Source: Chloroflexota bacterium
GTDB taxonomy: Bacteria > Chloroflexota > Ktedonobacteria > Ktedonobacterales > Ktedonobacteraceae
Direction of reading: 5' to 3'
NCBI GenBank assembly: GCA_005881295.1
Contig: VBHS01000427.1
Location: 1 to 5,281 of the forward strand
Length of the DNA: 5,281 nucleotides
In this document: piece after piece, positions 1-4,788 of the stretch
Layout: every line of letters begins with the position of its first letter
How positions within the stretch are numbered: the stretch's first letter is position 1
Made by a program: the position numbers and the translations under genes
Notes under the pieces: generated by a model
What the model saw: only the letters and a program-made list of their open reading frames with translations
Database searches by the model: none
Told to the model about the DNA's origin: nothing

Positions 1-260
1 CGCGCCACAAAGTCTGTACTGCAATTCAGTTCAAGCAATGCTCCCACGCTATGGTTGTGATGGATATAGGAAAAGATACCGCCCTGCTTGGTTTCGCGAT
101 CCGCCACTTGCATCTTCTGTGCTTTCTTATCGCGCTTCGCTTCGACAAGCTTGAGGGCCTCTTCCCAGGTTACAGCATCACTCAAAGCGTTTTTACAATC
201 AGCAAATGTCGCGCCTGTCTCCTCGCGCAACCTCTTTACGTCAGCCGCAGCGTAGTTCAT
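1..260 (-). CDS. tsf: Elongation factor Ts, N-terminal part (runs off window start)
   Basis: EF-Ts is the cytoplasmic guanine-nucleotide exchange factor that releases GDP from EF-Tu so that it can be recharged for translation. Read on the minus strand from ATG at 260-258, 86 complete codons are visible. They match the family closely: a UBA-like N-terminal domain with VKRLREETGA at residues 8-17 and DCKNAL at 21-26, then the EF-Tu-contact core with GGIFSYIHHN at 60-69 and LNCSTDFVA at 79-86, the last being the TDFVAR signature that interacts with EF-Tu. The start fits the usual family N-terminus and has GAGGAGA about 12 nt upstream. The gene follows rpsB on the same strand, the conserved bacterial order, but with an unusually wide spacer of 371 bp. 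The remainder of the protein lies outside the window. Identification is secure from the motifs. Confidence 0.97.
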   Translation of the reverse strand, partial: MNYAAADVKRLREETGATFADCKNALSDAVTWEEALKLVEAKRDKKAQKMQVADRETKQGGIFSYIHHNHSVGALLELNCSTDFVA

Positions 261-356
261 AACGTTTCTTTGTCTCCTCAATCTTACAGTTGTATTCTAC
301 TCAGATGACGGTTAGAAGTACAGTGACCTCTGTCCATATTTTTGGTATCCGAGTGC

Positions 357-384
357 TTGACAAAAATGTATAACTCTGTATATG
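357..384 (+). promoter_or_regulatory. Sigma70-like promoter facing rpsB in antisense (candidate)
   Basis: TTGACA at 357-362 is a perfect -35 element, followed after 16 bp by TATATG at 379-384. The transcript would run rightward through the spacer hairpins and into rpsB from its 3' end. No gene lies in that direction. It overlaps a minus-strand promoter candidate for tsf, so one or both may be chance matches in AT-rich sequence. Confidence 0.3.
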
Positions 385-394
385 TCATTGCCAG
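367..394 (-). promoter_or_regulatory. Possible tsf promoter
   Basis: Read on the minus strand, CTGGCA (394-389) is followed after 16 bp by TATACA (372-367). The -10 element is good and the -35 matches only four of six positions. It would give tsf a leader of about 100 nt and let it be transcribed independently of rpsB, which the wide spacer makes plausible. Weak evidence. Confidence 0.3.
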
Positions 395-502
395 GAGAGA
401 TTTTGGTCTTTCCTCTATTACGATTTAGATACATGCTGGACGCAGGGGCCGCACCGCAGTGCTCAATTCATCACGCCCGAGGTCAGGCATGGTTCCCCAC
501 CA

Positions 503-522
503 GGGCGCAATGATTTGCGCCC
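503..522. repeat. Perfect 8-bp hairpin in rpsB-tsf spacer
   Basis: GGGCGCAA at 503-510 pairs exactly with TTGCGCCC at 515-522 around a 4-nt loop, TGAT. No T-run follows on either strand, so a simple intrinsic terminator is unlikely. It is probably part of the larger repeat block. Confidence 0.6.
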
Positions 523-551
523 CTACGCCCGTACCGCCAGATACAGTAAGA

Positions 552-615
552 GGCGGGAGGCCAGAAGGCCCGGCGTGAAGTTTCTCTTCACCGGGTCCTC
601 CTCTTACCTCCCGCC
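552..615. terminator. Long hairpin just downstream of rpsB, possible terminator or attenuator
   Basis: GGCGGGAGG at 552-560 pairs perfectly with CCTCCCGCC at 607-615. Inside, AGG-CCCGG-TGAAG (566-580, with a 2-nt bulge) pairs with CTTCACCGGG-TCCT (586-599) around a small loop. It begins 16 nt after the rpsB stop in the direction of rpsB transcription, where a terminator or mRNA-stabilising hairpin would be expected. The sequence after it in that direction is not T-rich. A T6 run at about 628-633 follows only on the plus strand. It may equally be part of a dispersed repeat. Confidence 0.5.
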
Positions 616-631
616 AGTGAAAATTCCTTTT

Positions 632-1507
632 TTAGAGCGCCTCTTCCGCAACGAGTTCAGAATCAGCAGGGGTAGGGGTGGCAGATTCTGCTTCCTCAGC
701 CGGTAAGGCAGGAGGAACCGCCGCAAGTTCAGCTTCGCTCACTTCCGGCACCGGTGTCTCCGACGGCTCACCCGCTTCGCCCTCAATATCCTTCGGCTCG
801 CTATCCTTCTGTCGGGCCTCCAGTTCGCGGCGCCCTTCAACGGCTGCATCCGCAATTTTGGCACACAGCAAGCGAACGGCGCGAATAGCGTCGTCGTTGG
901 CAGGGATAGGATAATCCATCTCATCGGGATCACAGTTGGTGTCAGCAAGAGCGATGATGGGGATTTCCAGGCGGCGAGCCTCTAAGACTGCTGTGCGTTC
1001 TTTACGTGTATCAATGATAAAGAGCGCGCTCGGCAGACGTCGCATGTCCTTGATACCACCAAGAATACGTTCCAGGCGTGTCATATCATCCTGTAAGCGC
1101 TGCACTTCTTTTTTGGGCAGGCGCTCGAAATCGCCGCGTTCTTTACGGGCTTCCAGGTCGCGAAGATAGCGAATACGGGACTGAATCGTCTGAAAATTAG
1201 TGAGCATGCCACCAAGCCAGCGCTGATTGACATAGTACATACCACAGCGTTTGGCTTCTTCCGCTACAGCTTCCTGTGCTTGCTTCTTTGTGCCCACAAA
1301 GAGGATGGTTTCGCCATTGGCCGCAAGCTGCTCAACAAACTTGTAGGCCTCATTGAGACGTGTTACCGTCTGCTGTAAATCGATAATATGGATGCCGTTG
1401 CGATCCATAAAAATGAAGGGCTGCATTTTGGGGTTCCAGCGACGGGTCTGATGCCCGAAGTGGACGCCGGCTTCCAAAAGCTGCTTCATTGAGATAATAT
1501 TTGCCAA
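632..1507 (-). CDS. rpsB: 30S ribosomal protein S2 with acidic C-terminal extension
   Basis: S2 is a late-assembling protein of the small ribosomal subunit. It bridges head and body near the exit side of the mRNA and contacts S1 or the Shine-Dalgarno region. The 291-residue product shows the S2 signatures: ISMKQLLEAGVHFGHQTRRW at residues 5-24, then NPKMQPFIFMDRNGIHIIDL, a central ILFVGTKKQAQ segment, YVNQRWLGGMLTNFQT, and the second signature near residues 170-200 (PSALFIIDTRKE, PIIALADTNCDP). The family core ends at about residue 235. Residues 235-291 are an added Glu/Pro/Ala-rich, low-complexity tail, since typical S2 proteins have about 240-260 residues. Translation starts at TTG 1507-1505: this gives the N-terminus seen in other S2 proteins and has GGGAGG nine bases upstream, whereas the next ATG (1489) is too far from it. 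rpsB is followed by tsf on the same strand and is preceded by a strong promoter and a structured leader. Confidence 0.97.
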   Translation of the reverse strand: MANIISMKQLLEAGVHFGHQTRRWNPKMQPFIFMDRNGIHIIDLQQTVTRLNEAYKFVEQLAANGETILFVGTKKQAQEAVAEEAKRCGMYYVNQRWLGGMLTNFQTIQSRIRYLRDLEARKERGDFERLPKKEVQRLQDDMTRLERILGGIKDMRRLPSALFIIDTRKERTAVLEARRLEIPIIALADTNCDPDEMDYPIPANDDAIRAVRLLCAKIADAAVEGRRELEARQKDSEPKDIEGEAGEPSETPVPEVSEAELAAVPPALPAEEAESATPTPADSELVAEEAL

Positions 1508-1512
1508 AAAAT

Positions 1513-1532
1513 GGATCCTCCCTTATTGATCC
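1513..1532 (-). promoter_or_regulatory. rpsB ribosome binding site inside a small hairpin
   Basis: The Shine-Dalgarno GGGAGG (1522-1517, minus strand) lies nine bases before the TTG start and decides it. GGATC (1532-1528) and GATCC (1517-1513) can pair around the loop AATAAGGGAG, which would place most of the ribosome binding site in the loop and one base in the stem. This may modulate access, but the stem is only 5 bp. The pairing is seen in the sequence; a regulatory effect is inferred. Confidence 0.6.
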
Positions 1533-1644
1533 TCCGCTCTCTTCATATCAACGCAAATTGCAGTATCCTCAAATCTTGTAGTATCCTTACAATGGAACTC
1601 AGGAGTACCAGGGTTTCCGCTGTTCAAAGAGCGTGTGTACTTAG

Positions 1645-1667
1645 CATGTGATTACCATAATCACATG
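1645..1667. promoter_or_regulatory. Perfect 10-bp palindrome, possible operator or leader hairpin
   Basis: CATGTGATTA (1645-1654) and TAATCACATG (1658-1667) are exact inverted repeats around CCA. Symmetric sites of this size (TGTGATTA...TAATCACA) are typical of dimeric helix-turn-helix regulators. It lies about 30-50 nt into the predicted rpsB transcript and some 35-60 bp upstream of the likely start of the ABC ATPase transcript. It could therefore serve either gene as an operator, or act as an RNA hairpin in the rpsB leader. Confidence 0.45.
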
Positions 1668-1670
1668 TAT

Positions 1671-1692
1671 GCGGGAGATTCTTGCCTCCCGC
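1671..1692 (-). promoter_or_regulatory. Hairpin at 5' end of rpsB leader
   Basis: GCGGGAG (1671-1677) pairs perfectly with CTCCCGC (1686-1692) around an 8-nt loop. The predicted rpsB transcription start is at about 1695, so the hairpin would lie at the very 5' end of the mRNA, a position known to protect messages from decay. It is followed directly by the 1645-1667 palindrome, so the leader begins with two stacked stems. Confidence 0.5.
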
Positions 1693-1709
1693 TAACTCAG
1701 AAGTATAGC
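1682..1709 (+). promoter_or_regulatory. Possible promoter for the ABC ATPase gene
   Basis: TTGCCT (1682-1687) and TATAGC (1704-1709) are 16 bp apart on the plus strand. A start near 1716 would give a leader of about 70 nt. The elements overlap the divergent rpsB promoter, so the two could interfere with each other. The match is moderate. Confidence 0.3.
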
Positions 1710-1730
1710 ATAATCGGTGCTATTTAGCAA
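1702..1730 (-). promoter_or_regulatory. Main rpsB(-tsf) promoter
   Basis: On the minus strand TTGCTA (1730-1725) is followed after exactly 17 bp by TATACT (1707-1702), preceded by TGC as an extended -10. Transcription would begin near 1695 and give rpsB a leader of about 190 nt. This is one of the two best promoter matches in the window and lies where a ribosomal protein promoter is needed. Confidence 0.7.
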
Positions 1731-1787
1731 GAAAATTTTGAGGATGTGAAGAAATCACACCTGGTTTATTCTAATGGAAACACGGGA

Positions 1788-2459
1788 ATGTCATTGATTA
1801 TCGAGGCACAACAGGTAAAGAAAATCTACCGCAGCGGACAACTGCGTGTAGAGGCGCTCAATGGTATCGATATGGCGGTAGAGGCTGGTGAGATGGTTGC
1901 TATTATGGGGCCGAGCGGCTGCGGCAAAACGACGTTGTTGAACTGTCTCTCGGGGTTGGATACCATCGACGAGGGGAACATTTTCATCCAGGGCGACAAT
2001 CTGCGCGAGTTAAGCGACAATGAACGGACAACTTACCGTGCGCGACACATGGGGTTTATCTTCCAGGATTTCAACCTCCTTCCGGTGCTCTCGGCAGTGG
2101 AAAATGTGGAGCTCCCGATGCTTATCGCCAGAGTTCCCGCTAAAAAGGCACGCAGGCGCGCCCTCGAGATGTTAGAACGGGTAGGACTCCTGGACAGGGC
2201 CAGGCACCGTCCAGCCGAACTTTCAGGGGGGCAACGCCAGCGAGTAACGATTGCTCGCGCCCTGACCAATGATCCAGCCATCGTATGGGCAGATGAGCCG
2301 ACTGGAAATCTGGATAGCGAAAACGCTCAGGAGATCTTAGATCTGCTCTGTCGCCTGAACCGGGAGCATGGTCAGACGTTTGTCATTGTCACCCATGCAA
2401 TAGAAGTAGGCAACCTGGCGAACCGTATTATTACGATGCGAGACGGCCAGATTATATGA
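1788..2459 (+). CDS. ABC transporter ATP-binding protein, LolD/MacB/FtsE-type
   Basis: This is the cytoplasmic ATPase subunit of a type VII (MacB/LolCDE-like) ABC system. Such systems work with an FtsX-like permease in lipoprotein release, antimicrobial peptide export or cell-envelope signalling. All ATPase motifs are intact in the 223-residue product: Walker A GPSGCGKTT at 41-49, Q-loop FQDFNLLP at 92-99, signature LSGGQRQRV at 145-153, Walker B IVWADEP at 165-171, D-loop NLD at 174-176, and switch histidine H203. The sequence NLLPVLSAVENVELP and the PTGNLDS motif place it in the LolD/MacB/FtsE group. The start at ATG 1788 gives the usual family length. A GTG at 1746 would add 14 residues, but its GAGG lies only two bases away, so I prefer 1788, which has a weak GGAAA. 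No permease gene is next to it: rpsB diverges on one side, and a terminator and convergent dxs close the other. The substrate cannot be told. Confidence 0.93.
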   Translation: MSLIIEAQQVKKIYRSGQLRVEALNGIDMAVEAGEMVAIMGPSGCGKTTLLNCLSGLDTIDEGNIFIQGDNLRELSDNERTTYRARHMGFIFQDFNLLPVLSAVENVELPMLIARVPAKKARRRALEMLERVGLLDRARHRPAELSGGQRQRVTIARALTNDPAIVWADEPTGNLDSENAQEILDLLCRLNREHGQTFVIVTHAIEVGNLANRIITMRDGQII

Positions 2460-2462
2460 AGT

Positions 2463-2522
2463 AGCAAATAATGAGGAAAGGAGGTTCCGCGCTCACGGAA
2501 CCTCCTTTCCTCATTATTTGCT
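2463..2522. terminator. Bidirectional terminator, 27-bp perfect stem
   Basis: Bases 2463-2489 pair without mismatch with 2496-2522 around the 6-nt loop CGCTCA. The core is AAAGGAGGTTCCG paired with CGGAACCTCCTTT, and the outer part is AT-rich, giving TTATTT on the 3' side in both orientations. It begins four bases after the ABC ATPase stop codon and 15 bases beyond the dxs stop, exactly between convergent genes, so it can end both transcripts. A classical uninterrupted T-tract is missing. Confidence 0.85.
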
Positions 2523-2536
2523 CGCTCTCGTCTACC

Positions 2537-4251
2537 CTAATGGGCCAGTTCATATCCCTTCGACTCAGAGCGAACCATCTCGCGCACAACATCCTTGAGA
2601 TGCGAGGACGACAGGCCATACAGCTCTTTCAGGATCGATGGCGCGCCATGCTCAATCAGTTTATCGGGGCAGCCAACCACTTTCACATCAACGTTATGTA
2701 TATCCCGGCGCTCCAATAGCTCCAGCACGGCACTGCCGAAGCCCCCCGCCATGACGTGATCTTCAATGGTGACCAGACGGCGCGTTCCCTTTGCCAGGCG
2801 GATGACCAGTTCTTCGTCGAGCGGCTTGGCCCAACGAGCATTGACGACCGCGACAGAGATGCCTTCTTCTGCGAGCTCTTTTGCTGCCACCTCTGCCGGT
2901 GCGACGGTTGATCCAAAGGCGAGAATGGCACATTCCTGCCGTTCCGCCAGTTCAATCCGTCCTCGCCAACGATGCCCGCCCGATCCATAGCAAACACGAC
3001 ATGCAAATCCTGCATACATACATCGTGAATCACCTGGTCATAAGCCCGCTGCATAAACGTTGAATAAATGGCAACAACGGGCCGCATACCACCTACTGCA
3101 AGACCAGCAGCGAAAGTGACAGCGTGTTGTTCCGCTATGCCTACATCGAAGTACCGCTCAGGGAGGCACTGGTGCATCTTTTTCAAGCCAGTACCCTCAG
3201 CCATAGCGGCTGTGATACCGACAATAGATGTATCCTCCTCTGCCAGATTCACCAATGTCTTAGCAAATATATCGGTATAGGTCGGTGGATCAGCCGCATT
3301 TTTCTTGATGATGCCAGTCGTATAATCAAAAGCGCCGGGTCCATGCCACTTGGTCGAGTCTTCTTCCGCGTATTCCCAACCTTTGCCCTTCTTGGTCACC
3401 ACCTGGACCATCACTGGCCCTTCAATCTGTTTGATATTCTCAAAGACATCCAGCAGGAGAGGAATATCGTGCCCGTCAAACGGGCCAAAAAACTTGAAGC
3501 CGAGTTCTTCAAAGATCATGCCGCTTTTACTATGTAAGACAAAATTCTTGAAGCTCATTTCGGCCCGACCAGCTGCTTCTCGTGCTTTATCTCCCACCAC
3601 CGGCAGTTTTTCAATTGATCCCTTCGCCATCTCACGTAGCCGCTGGTAGCTCCTGGATGTCTGCATCTGGCGCACTTTCCCAAGATAGTGATGTATAGCG
3701 CCGACGTTATCGGAAATCGATTTTTCATTATCGTTAAGGACGACGATGAGATTTTTCTTTAAACTGCCAGCATTATTAATAGCTTCCAATGCCATACCAC
3801 CGGTCAAGGCGCCATCACCAATGATAGCGACAACTTTGGATTGCTCGCCGCGCAGGTCGCGGGCAGCCGCCAGGCCAAGGGCTGCTGAAATGGATGTACT
3901 GGCGTGGCTGGCGCCAAAAACGTCATAAGGGCTCTCCTCACGGCGGAGATAGCCAGAAAGACCACCAAACTGGCGGATAGTGTGAAAACGATCACGGCGG
4001 CCTGTCAATAGTTTATGAACATATGCCTGATGTCCAATATCCCAGACTAGTAAATCTTTCGGGGTATCGAAGACATAATGTAATGCCATTGTTAACTCAA
4101 CCACACCCAGATTCGGCGCTAAATGACCACCTTTTACCGAAACTTTTTCGATGATTTCGCGTCGAATTTCCTCTGCCAACTGCTGCATTTGCTCTGTTGT
4201 CAAGGCACGCAATTGTTCCGGGCTTTCAATACTGTCGAGTATTCTTGTCAA
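2537..4251 (-). pseudogene. dxs: 1-deoxy-D-xylulose-5-phosphate synthase, internal deletion with frameshift
   Basis: DXS joins pyruvate and glyceraldehyde 3-phosphate, using thiamine diphosphate, in the first step of the MEP isoprenoid pathway. From TTG 4251 the first 432 residues are well conserved: GGHLAPNLG (H43), DIGHQAYVHK (H74), the cofactor-binding GDGALTGG at 145-152 with LNDNEKSIS, KWHGPG (H303), GIAEQHAVTF (E374), YSTF and FMQRAYDQV (R402), and AGIVGEDG (D431). At about 2956-2962 the sequence jumps. The expected THxG segment, the SYLR/APKDE region and the YPRG segment are absent, about 65-70 codons. The protein then continues in another frame with ECAILAFGSTVAPA, NARWAKPLDEELV, LVTIEDHVMAGGFGSAVLEL and CPDKLIEHG, up to the stop at 2537. 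In the original frame translation ends at 2683 after 522 residues with a meaningless tail. The lost substrate-binding His and Arg make an active product unlikely. An assembly error is the main alternative. Confidence 0.9.
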
Positions 4252-4257
4252 TGATTT

Positions 4258-4262
4258 CCTCC
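4258..4262 (-). promoter_or_regulatory. Ribosome binding site fixing the TTG start of dxs
   Basis: GGAGG on the minus strand lies six bases before TTG 4251-4249. An in-frame TAG at 4269-4267 excludes any earlier start, so TTG is the start that fits. The intact signal indicates that dxs was translated until the internal lesion arose. Confidence 0.8.
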
Positions 4263-4408
4263 AATACTACGATTTCGGCCCCCCCTGTACGCAAGTAAGA
4301 CATCACGCAACGGGTGGGTGCCAATTGACGTTGTATATTGCTATGTATATATATACAAACAAGACGCCGAAAAAGGCTGCAAAGGGTCTGAACAATAGTC
4401 CATATAAT

Positions 4409-4438
4409 ATTATATTGGTCGTTTGTATTTTCAAGCAA
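4409..4438 (-). promoter_or_regulatory. Likely dxs promoter within an AT palindrome
   Basis: On the minus strand TTGCTT (4438-4433) is followed after 18 bp by a perfect TATAAT (4414-4409). The predicted leader is about 150 nt. The -10 sits in a 14-bp perfect palindrome (4402-4415), so TATAAT also reads on the plus strand at 4403-4408, though with no good -35 there. A second 14-bp palindrome, TGTATATATATACA, is at 4344-4357 in the leader. Confidence 0.5.
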
Positions 4439-4524
4439 ACATCTCAAACGAAATTTCATGCACTTAGGGGCTTGACAACCCTTAAAGACGCCTCAGAGGC
4501 CAATCTTCATCGTAAATATACGTC

Positions 4525-4553
4525 TTGACAGTTGTGAGCAATCTTTTTATTAT
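4525..4553 (+). promoter_or_regulatory. Strong sigma70-type promoter upstream of the structured leader
   Basis: A perfect TTGACA (4525-4530) is followed after exactly 17 bp by TATTAT (4548-4553). Transcription would begin near 4560, leaving about 229 nt before the ATG at 4789. This is the best promoter match in the window and it faces the structured segment and the acidic protein gene. Confidence 0.72.
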
Positions 4554-4616
4554 GAGATAGGTGGAATTTTATGCTTGAGAGGCAGTTCCCCAAAATCGAC
4601 AGAGTATGAATATATC

Positions 4617-4777
4617 TCGTGCTTAGAGGATGCACGAACCCGGAAGCCCCTGGCTTCCGTACTGTACATGGTGTGCCCAACAGCAGCGGCACTCCGTAAC
4701 GAAAGGAGGAGCGGTGCCTCCCCCCTGGAAAAGGTCTGGGGAGTAGTTGAAGCCGATCTTCAACTATGGCGCACCGT
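4617..4777 (+). ncRNA. Candidate structured RNA: two hairpins plus a four-way junction (5' leader or small RNA)
   Basis: Five nearly adjacent helices can be drawn from the sequence. TCGTGC/GCACGA (4617-4622 with 4632-4637) has a 9-nt loop, and CGGAAGCC/GGCTTCCG (4641-4648 with 4652-4659) a 3-nt loop. Bases 4668-4677 then pair with 4768-4777 (10 bp, two G-U) and close a junction. Inside it are GGCAC/GTGCC (4688-4692 with 4714-4718, which can extend through CTCC/GGAG), TCCCC/GGGGA (4719-4723 with 4738-4742) and TAGTTGAAG/CTTCAACTA (4744-4752 with 4758-4766). The inner helices are separated by only 0-1 nt, which favours coaxial stacking. A strong promoter lies about 60 bp upstream and the acidic protein starts 11 nt after the closing helix, next to its weak GAG binding site. 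I recognise no known family: the conserved sequences of tmRNA, RNase P, SRP RNA and common riboswitches are absent. It may be a cis-regulatory leader or a separate small RNA. Confidence 0.5.
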
Positions 4778-4788
4778 AGAGCTGATCA

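Larger units (their letters stand above)
473..615. repeat. Candidate interspersed, hairpin-forming repeat unit
   Basis: This GC-rich block contains two strong inverted repeats in close succession and a direct repeat ACGCCCG at 473-479 and 525-531. No coding signal is seen, and the block differs in composition from the AT-rich sequence beside it. The hairpin motif GGGCGCAA/TTGCGCCC flanked by CCTACGCCC looks like the palindromic repeats scattered through some large bacterial genomes. Only one copy is in the window, so the dispersed nature is inferred and the outer limits are approximate. Confidence 0.35.
261..631. other. rpsB-tsf intergenic spacer, 371 bp, hairpin-rich, no gene seen
   Basis: rpsB and tsf are usually close together, so this spacer is long. 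It holds no reading frame with a ribosome binding site and family resemblance. The half next to tsf (261-420) is AT-richer and contains promoter-like elements on both strands. The half next to rpsB (about 470-615) is GC-rich and consists mainly of two hairpins (503-522 and 552-615), described separately. This base composition change inside the spacer suggests that the GC-rich half is an inserted repeat, which is an inference. Confidence 0.7.
4252..4524. other. Intergenic region upstream of dxs, AT-rich, no gene seen
   Basis: Apart from the dxs ribosome binding site and promoter, this stretch holds only small symmetric elements: the AT palindromes at 4344-4357 and 4402-4415, GCCTC-A-GAGGC at 4490-4500, and a 7-bp inverted repeat TTAGGGG/CCCTTAA (4464-4470 and 4479-4485, one G-T pair). 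CTTGACA occurs twice (4471-4477 and 4524-4530), but only the second copy has a -10 element. Open frames here lack both binding sites and recognisable protein character. Confidence 0.6.

Noticed and set aside
51..308. Plus-strand open frame of 85 codons
   Set aside because: It is antisense to the clear EF-Ts gene and has no binding site or protein-like motifs.
1746..1787. GTG start for the ABC ATPase
   Set aside because: The GAGG lies only two bases before this GTG, and the added 14 residues do not resemble the family N-terminus. ATG 1788 gives the normal length.
2471..2719. Plus-strand frame of 82 codons after the ABC gene
   Set aside because: It begins inside the terminator stem and runs antisense to the 3' end of dxs.
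3124..3649. Plus-strand open frames of 99-137 codons
   Set aside because: They are shadows of dxs, which has unmistakable family motifs on the minus strand in the same region.
4560..4788. Known housekeeping RNA (tmRNA, RNase P, SRP RNA, 6S) or common riboswitch
   Set aside because: I looked for the tRNA-like tmRNA end, the RNase P GAGGAAAGTCC core, the SRP GGAAGCAGC loop and the conserved cores of TPP, SAM, FMN, cobalamin and c-di-GMP riboswitches, and found none. 6S cannot be fully excluded without a covariance search.
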